Shown: piece after piece, positions 12,180 to 27,834 of the stretch
How positions within the stretch are numbered: position 1 is the stretch's first letter
Layout of the letters: each line of letters starts with the position of its first letter
NCBI RefSeq assembly: GCF_003473485.1
Contig: NC_053044.1
Span: 49,020,091-49,084,090, forward strand
Reading direction: 5' to 3'
DNA: 64,000 nt
Source: Medicago truncatula
Lineage: Eukaryota > Streptophyta > Magnoliopsida > Fabales > Fabaceae
Made by a program: the position numbers and the translations under genes
Notes under the pieces: model-generated
What the model saw: only the letters and a program-made list of their open reading frames with translations
Told to the model about the DNA's origin: nothing
Database searches by the model: none

Positions 12180-12630
12180 CGAACCACTGTTGCAAGCAAC
12201 ATCAAATGAGGAAATCGTGAACACCATTCCCTCTTGGAGCTGCTCCTTGAACTTGTTGATCAATATTCTTCGTATAGACGCACCAATTCGACCACCCTAA
12301 ATAACAAAGATTAAAACACTATACTTTAAAAAAAAAATGATTTGAAAAAAGTACATTTCGATCCATTAGAACCAACTCCATGAAAATGGTAGTTTTTTAT
12401 TTTTGTAGTTTTGAACAAACCAAGCACGAACAACCCTCACAACCAATGTTCACGATTGTTTTCTTGGCGAAACATCATAGATGAAGTCGTGTTACGTAGA
12501 CATTTTTCTTTGCAATAGAAAAAATTACAGAAATAACTTAGAATATAGATATCAGAGAACCAGAGAACAGAAAAAGAAGAATTATATTTTGTGAGTGTTG
12601 TGTACTCGTACCCAAAAGCGCTACTATTTA

Positions 12631-12724
12631 TATGGAAAGGTAGTACCATAGCAATTAATATCTATTAATTATTAATTTGACCGTGTTAAAATTAATATTA
12701 TATGGAAAGGTAGTACCATAGCAA
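12631..12724 (+). repeat. 24-bp direct repeat with 70-bp period
   Basis: The sequence TATGGAAAGGTAGTACCATA followed by GCAA occurs at 12631-12654 and again at 12701-12724. It looks like a local duplication upstream of the RPA-like remnant (minus strand). From 12725 to 13174 I see only AT-rich DNA. Confidence 0.8.
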
Positions 12725-13183
12725 CGTCTTTAATATTATAAAATGTGCATTAAATGGATAGATTATATTTCATGTAACCTAAAAAAATTAACTTCATAAC
12801 ATTTGAAATTTAATAATATCTTATTAATATTAAATAATATAATTTTGTAACGAATAAAAATTAATTATATATCCTTAAAAATTAATTACTACAATTAAAT
12901 TTTTAATTAGTAGGTTACTGTATAAAAATTCAAAATATAATTTAACCAAGTTATTTATTATAATTTTGTAACATACCAAAATTTTAAGGTACCGTATAAA
13001 TGTTAATCGAATACTAATTATATTATTAACTATTTGATTGTAACGTACAAATTTTTTTATGTAACATATAAATTTTAATCTAAACAATAATTATATTAAT
13101 AATTATTTGATTGTAACCAACTATATATTTTATGTACAATTTAATGTTAAATAAAAAACGATTTTTAATAATAATTATAATTA

Positions 13184-16100
13184 GGCTTAAACACACTTTT
13201 TACTCCCTAAGTTTGCAAAAGTTGCAATTTTGGCCTCCTATTAAAAAAAAATGGCAAAAGTCCCCCCTCATGTTTAGCTTCTTTTGCAAAATCAATTTTG
13301 ACTTGGTCAAACCTATGTGTCATGCCACTTAACTTAAAAAATTGTCAGCTGTGTATTTTTTTAATTAAAAAAATGGAAAAGGCCACATGTGTATTTACAT
13401 AATTAAAAAAATGAAAAATGAAAGTATTAATCGAAGAGATTATGCGACATTCATCTTCTTCACCTAATTCCTTCATCTTTTTCATCCATTTCTTTTTAAA
13501 AAATGCAGAATATTACATCACCACACCACCTCAACCTTCATCTCCGATCTTGTTCACCACCACCACCACCACCGCTATTCTCCTATCACCACCACAAGAT
13601 CGTCTCTAATCTATGTCTACAGCACCACCACCACCATATCAACCTTCTCAGATTCATCTCTACCCACCAACACCACTCTCATCACCGTCCTCTCCACCAC
13701 CGTATCTCTCTACATCCACTGCTGCTTGAGAGAGATGAGTCTCAGTTCCGACAACCATTGGTCACAACCACCATTGTAACACTCCTATTTCTATTTAAAC
13801 AATTAAACATGTGAATAATACATTTATTCAAGAAATAGAGGCTACGCCACATTCAAAATTCAAAAACCAATAAACATGTATATAAACCTCAACAGTTGCA
13901 GCAGAATATAAACCAGAGTAATCCAAATATGTACATGTCATGAAGCAATAAATTACATCACATAGATGCATCTCAAAAATCCCAAACAAACGGGTAATCT
14001 CCAACAAAACAAAATCCAAAAATAACCTAATCTAGACCGACACAACAAGCCTAGATCAGAGCCGACTCAAAACCGATATCGGAGAAAGCTCCCGATATCG
14101 CCAAGCACAACTCCTGCACAACGTCTACCCATCCATACAGACAGGTAGGCGGTTAAAACCATTGGGGGTAAATATTACATTATCATAATCCAAATAGCAG
14201 TTATCATGAATATTTCAATTAACATCATGCATTTGATCAATAATAACCACACATTAATACTTACATCACACCCCCATATCTCACATCAATAATCATCAAT
14301 CTCATGAACAATTATCAATTCACAAATATTCATTCATAATTGCCAATCACAATTATCATGAATAGTCATTAATCACATTTCATGAACAATCACCAATCAC
14401 ATATATCAATAAGACTCATGTCATAATATGCACTTATTGACACATAAATGCATGTGGTGTATATATCAAAAGTTCATTTTGGTCCTTCACATGAACACTT
14501 AACTCAACTTCACCAAATCAAACCACCACTTCACAAAATGGAATACCTATGATATCATTCAACAACAACAACATATCTAATTCAACAACACTTCATTTAG
14601 ACATGAATTCAACCATAATTCAACAGCACAATATCCCAATCCAACAATTGAGCAAAATTCATAAGTACCCATTTTCACCAAACCAACAACAACAATTTAT
14701 TTCTCAACAACAAATTATGAATCATGCATACCCAAGCCATGAATTATCATCAACCATATGACTAAACAACAACAACAACCATTAATCATGAAACATATCA
14801 CAATTCATCAACAATCATGCATAATTCACCAATTGAGCATAATTTACAAACTACCCATTTTCATACATCATGAACTTGCAATTTCATCATCAACAATTCA
14901 TTAATCATCAAATTAACATATTCAAACATATCTCTACAACATAAGCACGAATTTCAAAGATTGGGTTCATGATAATCACTTATTCCCATAATCAATTATG
15001 CATAGAACAAGAGAAAAAGAATTAACTAAATGATTATGATAAAAACTAACCCCCCTTACCTTAATTATCTCCAACTATTAGCTCTAGCTTCATTTTTCTC
15101 CTATGATTCTTCAAACCCTTGAATTCTTCAAGTTCCTCTTCTCTCTCTAACCATTGTTCTTCTCTTCTCCCACTTTCTCTCTCTACCTCTCTCTAGAAAA
15201 TATCTTATGAAATGAATGAAGTGATATTCTCCTAAGACAACTCATTAGGTATAACCCTTAGTGGGCTTAACCCATTTCTATTCAAACAAAAAAATATTTC
15301 TACACTCCAAACGATATTTAAGTACTAACGGTAAAATGTCACTAACGGTCACTAAACGGTAAAATCTCAATTTACTATAGTAACTTAATGAAATAACTAT
15401 TCTCACTAATCACTAAAAGTAATTCTCACCCAAAATTATAATTTTACCGTTCTCACAAAATGACCAAAATACCCCTAAGTCTAAAATGACTAAAATACCC
15501 TTATAACACGGAAACCCATGAAAATGCACCCAATGATGAATAATCACACACAAACACATAAAACACATAATAAAAGTAATTAAAATAAATCTAGCTAAAA
15601 ATCGGGCTGTTACAACCACCACATGTGATACTCTCAAATCTGACAACCACCATCACTTACGACCTCCTACAACAACCATCCTTTCCACCATGTTTCGCCA
15701 CAACTAGATCAGGGAGAGAGAGAAAAGTCAGGAACGAGAAAGAGAAAAGAGTAAGAATGCCAGTGTTGTTGTTGTTTAGTTGGACAATTGAACCGGATAA
15801 GAGGAGGAAAATGATAGATGGATTAAGTCTTTGGGAGATGTATTTGATAGGGATTGAATACAAATTTTGTTTCCTAAAAAACGTGATGTTGTTGTTGGTG
15901 GTTTTCATCTTGTTGATGGGAACTTGAATTCATTGTTGCAATAGATGAGATTGGGAAGGAAAATATATGACAAAAAAAGAAGAAAAAGTTGCTTATGGTT
16001 TCTCGCTGTTGAAGAAGGAAAAAGGGCAAATGTTATAGAATTTCCTAATAATTGAAAAAGAAATGTTATGAAAATTTTGAGAAGGATACCATGAACATAT

Positions 16101-16390
16101 TTTTTGAATGAAGATGAATGATAATGTAGTTGCTGCTATTGTCGTGCTTGGTTCTCCCTCTTCCTTTTTTTATTTTTTTTTATTTTTAATTTTTATATAT
16201 ATATGCATGACATTTTTATTTTTCTTTAAATAACTAATTACACATGTGGCATGCCATGTAGGTATGACCAAGTCAAAATTGACGTTTTACAAAAGGGGTA
16301 GACATAGGAGGTCACTTTTACCATTTTTTTTAATAGGGGGCCAAAATTGCAACTTTTGCAAACTTAGGGGTTAGAAAGTGTGTTTAAGCC
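13184..16390. mobile_element. Mutator-like element with long TIRs and 9-bp TSD, carrying a nested solo LTR
   Basis: Long inverted repeats begin GGCTTAAACACACTTT at both ends and stay aligned for roughly 150 bp, through AAGTTTGCAAAAGTTGCAAT and AATTTTGACTTGGTCA. The flanking direct repeat is a perfect 9 bp, TTATAATTA, at 13175-13183 and 16391-16399. A 9-bp duplication plus TIRs over 100 bp long is the Mutator/MULE signature. Without the nested LTR (13775-15614) the element is about 1.37 kb and encodes no transposase, so it is non-autonomous. The inner part has CAC/CAT-rich stretches (13500-13740) of unknown origin that could be captured sequence. Confidence 0.85.
13775..15614 (-). mobile_element. 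Solo LTR inside the Mutator-like element, 1840 bp, minus orientation
   Basis: The segment starts TGTAACACTCC and ends CGGGCTGTTACA. The flanks ACCAT (13770-13774) and ACCAC (15615-15619) match in 4 of 5 positions. A plus-strand CT-rich stretch (15110-15200) and a TATAACCC-type motif near 15250 resemble the promoter and leader of the other LTRs in minus orientation. CAA and ATCA repeats fill 14170-14950. There is no internal retrotransposon region. Confidence 0.7.
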
Positions 16391-16399
16391 TTATAATTA

Positions 16400-16502
16400 T
16401 TAAGTTTGTATTAAAAATTAGAAGAAATTTTTGGAACAAATGCCAAGTAGAATTATGATGATGTGGACATCTTTAAAAGAAAGGATTTTAGAAGAGGCTA
16501 TT
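16400..16502. other. Short intergenic spacer
   Basis: Nothing is recognised here. It separates the Mutator-like element from the SINE-like repeat. Confidence 0.4.
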
Positions 16503-16648
16503 TTTTTTTTGTCAGGTAATCTAGTGGTTAGAGAAATTTACTTTAAAGATGATGAATAAGTGGGGTGTCTGGGATTCGAACCCTAACCCCTATATATATT
16601 ATGCATTATCCCTTACCAAATGAGCTTTGCTAAAGCTCATGAGGACAA
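16503..16648 (-). mobile_element. tRNA-derived SINE, minus orientation
   Basis: On the minus strand a box A-like GCTCATTTGGTAAGGGATA is followed by box B GGTTCGAATCCCAG, then CACTTATTCATC and a terminal A-run (T-run at 16500-16510 on the plus strand). This order of pol III A box, B box and poly(A) is that of plant tRNA-derived SINEs. An imperfect duplication around GGCTATTT / AGCTATTT flanks it. A fragment of the same family lies at 32413-32480. Confidence 0.6.
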
Positions 16649-17778
16649 GCTATTTCTAAAAACGTATAAAGATTTGTTTCAAAATGGTTCCACACCACAC
16701 GCTACAAATAACATTATTCGAACGTCCTCTGGAAAAAAAAAAAAAAAAAAACTTTACTAATGATGATGATATTAGATTATGTGGTCTTGATCTTTCCAAA
16801 AAAAAAAAGATTATGTGGTTGTTAACTGATGATCCAACAACCTTTTAAAAAAACTGATGATTCTAACAACTGAGTTAGCAATTACCAAGTCACAATAAAT
16901 AAAAAATCAAATTGAACCCTTTTTTACTTTTCGAAAGGGGTATTCTTCCCCGATTTAAATTTTAAAGACCTCCCAGTTATGAATTTTTTACAAAGTCTTT
17001 TTCTTCAAAATTATCCTGTCTCTTGCACAGTTATCGATTCTCAAAATGTTGGAATTTATGTGGCAAGCACAGTATTCATTTGATGACTCGAGGGAACTTA
17101 AATCTTTTTGATAATACAAGAATTGGTTCGTTAAAAATTCAACACAGTACTTATGCATGCATGTGAACAAAGGTTGAATCACATAATTCAAAAGCTAAAA
17201 CAGTTTGATTTTTGACATTTTAAATTAGTAGTATAATAGTAATTTTTAGATGAAATAATTGTCTAATAGAAAAATGTAATGTAATGGTGTAAAATATGCT
17301 AAAAAGAAAAGGCCGGTGGTGGTAGTTGGTCACCGATAATTAACTAAAAACGATAAAATATTATGGGAAATGTTAACTAGTATCACGAGCACTGGTTAAA
17401 GACTTTAAATTGTAGTACTAACTTTTTATGAAAGTTTGTGTAATCAATATATTGAAAATTAAAAACTTATATTTTAAAAGAATAATTACTTAATTTAACA
17501 TGCTTAAAAGAGCACTCGTTAACTAGACAGAAATATTACTAGTATCCAATAGCCCCCAATAATGTGCCTCTATAATAATAGTTTACCAAAACAGCTATGT
17601 CCAAGATATAGAATATTATATGTAATAATTTCGTGATTCTAATGGACTAGTTGTGAAATATTTTTGAATCCTATCTCCCCGTTTTAACAGGTTTGGCAAG
17701 GCACAGCCTAACTCTACAAAAGAAAGGAAGAAGGGTAATCACCAAATTGAGAGTCTTCAATCTTTGTGGATAGCTGCT
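16649..17778. other. Intergenic and upstream region of the ADH-like gene
   Basis: The region contains A-runs at 16733-16750 and 16798-16809 and no recognisable gene. No clear TATA box at the expected distance from the ATG at 17779 could be called. Confidence 0.4.
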
Positions 17779-20700
17779 ATGCCGATCATCAGAAGCGTTA
17801 CAAGGGAATATATTGGCAAGCCAATAAGATGCAAAGGTATGATTCCTCTTTAGTCTTTAATTTCTGTGAAGTGTTTGTTTAATTTGACAATTGTTCAAGA
17901 AATGGAACAGCTGCAATATGCAAAAAATCAGGTGAACCCCTTGTGATAGAGGAAGTTGAATTAGACCCACCTAAATCATGGGAAGTACGGATCAAAATTT
18001 TATGCACATCTCTCTGCCACTCTGATGTCACCTTTTGGAAAATGAATTCTTCAGTAAGCACAAATCCAAAGCATCGTACTAGTAGTAGTAGTTACTATAA
18101 TTATTTCAAATGAAAATCCCGTAATTTTCTTTTTCAGGCACCTACTGCTAGGTTTCCAAGAATTTTAGGACACGAAGCTGTGGGGTAATATTTTTTTAGT
18201 TGAAGGAGAAAAAAAAAATATAACGTTGATATTAATGATTATTTTATAATTGTTTACATATTAGATTTAAACTTTCTCATTTAATATTTGTTATTTACAA
18301 TTAAGTGTAGACTCGTGGAGAGTGTAGGGGAGAATGTGGAAGAAGTGAAAGAGGGGGACTTGGTCGTGCCAGTGTTCCTCCCAAACTGTGGTGAATGCAT
18401 AGACTGCGGGAGCACAAAGAGCAACAATTGCACAAAGTTTGGGAACAAACCGATCCGTGACATGCCAAGAGATGGAACAAGCAGGTTTAGAGACATGAAA
18501 GGAGAAGTGGTGCATCATTTATTGGGTGTTAGTAGCTTTTCTGAGTATACAGTGGTGGATGTAACCCATGTGGTTAAAATTACTCATGATATTCCTCTTG
18601 ATAAGGCTTGCTTGCTTAGTTGCGGTGTTTCCACAGGTTAGACTCACCTTTCAATTTAATTTGCGACCTTTATTTTGATTAAAAAACATAGAACCTTTAA
18701 GTTTGTTTGCATTTGTTTGGTTTCCATAATGACGTGCACGATATCGATCTCTAGCTTTGTCTCTTTAAAAACAACCGTGTTAATCAAACACTGCTTCTGC
18801 ATCCGGTTTAAAGAATCTTTTTTATTCGGCAAGGATCTAAGGAAAATTCTACAAATTATACGATATTTTCAATTTGGTGGTTGCATTGTATTTGTATCCT
18901 TGCAGGGATTGGGGCAGCGTGGAAGGTGGCGGATGTAGAAAAAGGGACCACGGTGGCTATTTTTGGGCTTGGTGCTGTAGGCTTGGCTGTAAGTTTAGAG
19001 GACTTATAATTCACATTTGTGATTGATGATTATTCTATAGGTCCGTTTGCTACAGTTTAAAATAAAAGTGATTTTTACATAAAATAATTTAGAGATTACT
19101 TTATAGAGATTTTATGAAAAATTAGAATTTATTTTGTGTTTGTTTACATTTTATAGTAATAAAAATCACCTTTTTAAAACAAATAATTTAGTTTGTTTGA
19201 ATACAACAATATAAAAGATATTTTTTGTTACAAAATTAGTTCAATCTTTTGAACCATATTTTCACTCTCCTCTAAAAAAAATCTATTTTTTGAGAAGTTG
19301 TTCTTAACAGTTCCCCATTTGAAGCTGTTTTTAGATTTTTTTTTAATTTTGATTTTTTAATAAAAAGTTGTAACAAACGGATTCAATACTTTTAAAAGTG
19401 ATTATTTAAAAAATAATAATTTTTTTCTTAAAAAAAGCTATAACAAACGCTCACGCCTTTCAAATTGTTCTAGTTTTCTTAAAAGTGATTATTGAGAGTT
19501 ACATTATGATTAAGATTTATTCACAAAAAGAGTAGATCAAATGTTATGATCCGATTGTTTGAACAATTTGAAGAGTCTATAGTGCAACCACCTTTGAGAT
19601 TACCCACTCTATCAAAGACAAAAAAAAAAAGTTTAAATGTACTTAGTTGATCCCTATTTTATTTTTTTTAAATAGAAGTTTTGATCCCCTGTTATTTTAA
19701 AAACTAACTTTTTGGTACTTTCTTTAGCTTTTATTTTCTTCTTTTGAATTTTGGTTAGTCATTTAATTTTTTTTATGATAATTGCTTATTAAATTAGACT
19801 GAATACTTATATCAACAAAATACATGACTATTAAACACTACGATTTCATGAGTGAACATGCTACATCTTTAAAAAAAAAAAATAGAAATGAGAGGAGGAT
19901 GAAAAAATCCAAAAAAGGTTAAAACTGATTTTTTAAAACAACACCACACACCAAATCCTGTCCATATCTTTCATTCTCATACACGAAAATAAAATCTTTG
20001 TAAAAAAAAAAAACATTGAGAATTAGTTTTAGGATAAAATTAAAATAAAATAACATTTAGGTTAGGATATTTCTTCCTGATAAAACAAATATATTTTTTT
20101 AAAGGGTGTGAGATAGTATTTTTAGTGTGATTTAACTAACCTCGAGTTTTGAATGGTGCGCAGGTTGCTGTAGCAGCAAAGCAACGAGGAGCTTCAAAGA
20201 TTATAGGCGTTGATCTAAATCATGACAAATTTGAAATAGGTTTTTGTCTAGCCTTATTTTCAGTGATTTTTCTTCTTTTGTTTAAACACTATATATACTA
20301 CAAGTTTTCTTTGCGGTGCACAAATTTATAAATTTACGTATGCTAAATGCCACCGTTTTCTTTTAGCTATTTTGAATATAGGGAAGCCTCATTTTCTTTC
20401 TCATCATATATACACACACAGGAAAACAATTTGGAATAACTGATTTTGTGAATCCCTCCTCCACCTCCAACGAGAAATCTGTAAGCGAGGTAAGTTACGT
20501 GAATAAAATGTTTGGTATCATTGTAGCATATTTTAGAAACCTCTTCCAAAATCGTGCCACCGTGATAGTCCAAAGTTTACAATACTCACACAACGTATGT
20601 ACTTTTTTTTTTATTTGATCTTGAATTAATTTTTTGTTTTCTTTCCCCCTCTTATAGGTGATTAAGGATATGACAAATGGAGGAGCTGATTATTGCTTCG

Positions 20701-21721
20701 AATGCATAGGCTTGGCATCACTAATGACAGAGGCTTTTAATAGCAGTCGAGAAGTTTGTCTTCTAACATGCATTTGCATGCTTTTTAATGCAATTAATAA
20801 ATCATTTAAAAAACCGAATAACATAACATTAACTAATTAATGGTTGGTATACTTTGATTAGGGTTGGGGGAAAACGGTGATAATTGGGGTGGAAATGCAC
20901 GGTTCGCCATTGACTTTAAATCCTTATGACATTTTAAAAGGCAAAACCATTACGGGATCACTATTTGGAGGCTTGAAACCAAAATCTGATCTCCCCCTCC
21001 TTGCTCAGAAGTACTTAGACAAAGTAAGTGCTCTATGTATCTTTGGTTCCAATTTAAGGAGAATTTAGAGGTGTAAAATTGATTTATATCTTTAAAATGT
21101 TATGGAGAAAATTGATTTTGACTCTACAATCGATTAATCTTAAATATATTTTTAAATTCACTTGTACATGAATGAATATTATTCAAATATCATTTACTAT
21201 TCTGGAACATTTCAGCAAAATGTTTGCACAAGCCAAAGATGTAGGTGCGTTTATTTATGGTATTTTTAGTCACAAATCCGTCATTAATGTATTACTGAGA
21301 GATTTGATTCATTTTTGGGGGATTAATTCCGCCAATAATAACCAAAATTCTTGTACTGGTTGAAGAATCATTTTGTCTCTAAAGTGAAAAGTTATTAGGA
21401 TTAACTTTCTCAAAAATCTATTTTTCTTATTAAAAATAACGAGGTAACATAAACTAGTTAAAAATCAATTTTTGTTAACGATTGATTTTTTTAATAGTAA
21501 ACTAACATAAATAGTTTTAGATTTTAATATCTTTTTTAATACTAAAACAAACGCTTGACAAAAAAAACTAAAAATGTAATTGGTTGTTGTCATTTCTGTT
21601 ACAGGAACTTAACTTGGATGGCTTCATATCACAAGAGGTGGACTTCAAGGATATTAACAAAGCTTTTGACTATCTCCTTCAAGGAAAGAGTATCCGTTGC
21701 ATTATAAGGATGGATCCTTGA
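17779..21721 (+). CDS. Zinc alcohol dehydrogenase-like protein (ADH-like 7 type), 10 exons, 391 aa
   Basis: This is a medium-chain zinc- and NAD-dependent alcohol dehydrogenase-family enzyme, presumably cytosolic; its substrate is unknown. Exons: 17779-17836, 17911-18053, 18138-18184, 18311-18636, 18906-18988, 20164-20239, 20422-20489, 20658-20753, 20862-21023, 21605-21721. All introns are GT-AG and the frame is continuous (1176 nt). Catalytic zinc ligands are visible as C55 (in CTSLCHSD), H79 (GHE) and C187 (LSCGVSTG). The structural zinc site is C109, C112, C115 and C123. The nucleotide fold shows GLGAVG at 212-217, with D236 favouring NAD. The start [19 protein letters not shown] joins the conserved KPIRCKAA motif. 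By memory of the family, the closest Arabidopsis type is ADH-like 7 (At5g42250). Intron 5 (18989-20163) holds a MITE-like repeat. Confidence 0.9.
19041..19450. mobile_element. MITE-like repeat in intron 5 of the ADH-like gene
   Basis: The left end CCGTTTGCTACAG is mirrored by the right end, whose reverse complement reads GCGTTTGTTATAGC. A second inner copy of the end motif lies near 19366-19384. No target duplication is clear. The type may be hAT-like or Harbinger-like. Confidence 0.45.
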
Positions 21722-23016
21722 TTAGCTAACTTGACAACATTTCTTTGTTACCTCAAAACTCTTTCTTTCATTTACCTCCAACATATGATGGTAAACATCT
21801 GTCAATAAAAATTGATAGTAAACAGCTTCATAAATAAATTGGTTAATAATACTAATGGTACAAATGGAAATTTCATTCGCTAATGAATGATCTTTGTCCT
21901 CCATTACTTGAGTTAAACCTCAGAGATTACGCATCTATCGTGAAAATGTCCACATTTTAACATCGATGTTTGTTGAAAGAGGTCAAACCGTTGAATGAAT
22001 TTTCGTACTTTGAAGAATTAATCTCTAACTTCTTAATATTGGAGGATATTTTAGAAAGAAAAAAAAAGATTTTTCATTTTTTAGGAAAGTCGTTTTTTAA
22101 GGAATACGGTTGGATATATTTCCTGAGATCTTTAACAAGAAAGATGCAATATTTAGGAGAAACTTATAGTCATTTTTCAAAACGTTAATGTATGACACAA
22201 TTCAACATTTCAAATACATAACAACAAATAAAAAGTAAAAAAATAAAATAAAAAACACCCGTAATAAATTGAGTGAATTCTAGCAAAATACATTTCAAAG
22301 TCGGACTAGTTATGATGCAATATTAGGTATCCATTTGGAATGATAGGTTGTTGAAAGATGACCCTCCCATTCATTATTGGATACCTTGGACTCGTGATGA
22401 TGATGATATTGGTATGCAACTTTGTGATATTTATGACGGTTGGTATGGTTTAGAACACAGATTAACCAGGGAGGTTAGTGGCAGTGGATTTCTGATTAAG
22501 GTGGTGGAAGTCCTCTATAATGATGGTGTTTAATCGAAGGGGTATCTATAAAACGACATTTTAATTCCAAAGTGAGTCCAATACAAGAGTAAAAGAGTAA
22601 AAAGCTGAGAGATACTATAATTAGGGCAAGACCTGCCTTATATGGGAAGTGGCACATGTCTTAATGGACTTAGTGTCTTAGGACCGTAGAACAGTGAGAA
22701 ACATATTCATATTCATTAAATCGGTTCAGCGTCGTGAAAAGTTGGTTCTTAGCTCGATCGTTGTACTCTCATGTTTATACCCACTCGCGGTATGAGCTCG
22801 GCCTAATTGACAAAAAAAACTTGGTATCAAACAATGGAGATGGACAAAATATGAATAGTTCTACTCAAATCCCATTTAAATATCAAGTAAATAATAATAT
22901 TTGTGCCCCATTTAAAAATGCCAAATGCATTTTTGGCCATATCCGAAAATTATCAATTTTTGAGGATAAAACCGAAGGAAGGAGGTTTAGGCACTAGTAC
23001 AGTACTGGCGAGAGAC
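21722..23016. other. Intergenic region between ADH-like and SerRS genes
   Basis: An open frame at 22348-22533 starts MLKDDPPIHYWIPW and has an acidic run, but I recognise no family and there is no surrounding exon structure. The stretch 22700-22815 looks repeat-like but has no definable ends. Nothing else is supported. Confidence 0.4.
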
Positions 23017-26823
<3,807 letters not shown>

Positions 26824-27834
26824 TATTGTGTACCATAACATTCTTTTGTTCATCTGAAGGATGCTGTTGCGGCATTAGATTGTAGTCATAGATGAGTTGA
26901 AGCAATTTCATTAAAATGAAAATGGCACTGATTAGTTTGTTGTACAAAATAATCTTATATTTTTTTTTGTTACAACAAAATAATCTTATATCAGGTCAGC
27001 ATGTCAATTTTTTTTTCCTTTTTTAATCTTAGTACGATTTTTACTTAATTACTTCTCTATTTAACGAATACCAACAATAAAGGGAGTTTGCAAGAGCTCA
27101 TTTGAGTTTATCTTATGATATATTTAAACAAAAATTAGAAAAACTAAAAATAATTTGTCCACGAATTTTTGTAAAAGTTCGATAATAATTTATAAAAATT
27201 GTCCTCGTGTGTAAATCTAAGTAAACTCCAGTTACCAGATTACTTGACCATTTTTTTTTATTATTATAGAAATTGCTTTTATAGATTATGAAAGTTCTCC
27301 ATATGTCACAATTTTTTTTGACTAAAGCGACATTCAGGAGTATTATACATTATTTTGGTGAAGTCATCGTAGCAAATCAGGACAGAGGGAAACATAAACA
27401 TGAGAGGAACAAAACAAATTAAATCATGCTTAACATTTTGTTATCTTCTAAGGAACAAAAAGTATAATTACAATAATGCAATTTGCAATAAAGCATGTAA
27501 ACAACTCCCTAGCTATGTTAAACAGCTCTTCTCTTTTACATAAATAAGTGATGCTCACTCAACTCAATAAATCAAAGAATAAATGAATGAATAAGTTTTC
27601 CTTCCAAAAGCACCATCATATAAGAATCTCATGTTGTCACCTTCCAGCTTTGTATATCAAAATTCCCTCGTTCCTTTTTTTCTTTCTTTTCCTTCTAGAC
27701 ATATACACTCAGCTACCAGTCCTTATAACACCTTCTTCCAGCTGAATTTGTTTCAGATTGTGTTATGAGTCATTCTTTCACCAATGTGTTAACTTGTGAA
27801 GGAAAATGCTTTTGCTTTAACTTGAGTAGGCTTT
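26824..27834. other. Convergent intergenic region (3' ends of two genes)
   Basis: This region holds the 3' untranslated sequences of the SerRS gene (+) and the fucosyltransferase-like gene (-). No other gene was seen. Confidence 0.5.

Larger units (their letters stand above)
8286..12479 (-). pseudogene. Replication protein A 70 kDa-like (RPA1/DUF223-type) gene fragment, split by two solo LTRs
   Basis: On the minus strand, exon 2 starts after an AG at 12298-12297 and reads GGRIGASIRRILINKF and onwards to ...FDVACNSGS at 12180. Here the first LTR intrudes. The frame resumes at 10387 as YQPSRSEYKLNF and runs to 10288, where the second LTR intrudes. It resumes at 8336 as TPTLDVFNQSYDNNYLV and ends at a GT donor at 8285. 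The segments GGRI(G)ASIRR, EYKLNF and the D-x-N-YLV stretch are typical of the plant RPA70-like OB-fold family. Removing each LTR with one target-site copy leaves about 90 uninterrupted codons. The likely first exon, 12355-12479, shows VVRVVRAWFVQ and MELVLMD, but these lie in shifted frames (two apparent one-base losses), so the copy is broken. No later exons were found. RPA-like genes are often amplified in legumes, including by Helitrons; whether this is such a copy is not visible. Confidence 0.7.

Noticed and set aside
13503..13814. His/Ser-rich open frame
   Set aside because: It runs across the border between the Mutator-like element and the nested LTR at 13775, so it cannot be an original gene.
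15625..15927. 100-aa open frame plus antisense frame
   Set aside because: It lies inside the Mutator-like element with no recognisable domain or splice context.
16503..16648. Box A/B motifs that could be a tRNA gene
   Set aside because: The spacing and the downstream poly(A) fit a SINE, and a fragment of the same sequence occurs at 32413.
17911..17940. Apparent missing splice acceptor or frameshift at the start of ADH exon 2
   Set aside because: A canonical AG immediately before CTGCAATATGC restores the conserved KPIRCKAA frame, so no defect is needed.
22348..22533. 61-aa open frame starting MLKDDPPIHYWIPW
   Set aside because: It may be a gene fragment, but I recognise no family and see no flanking exons, so I do not call it a gene.
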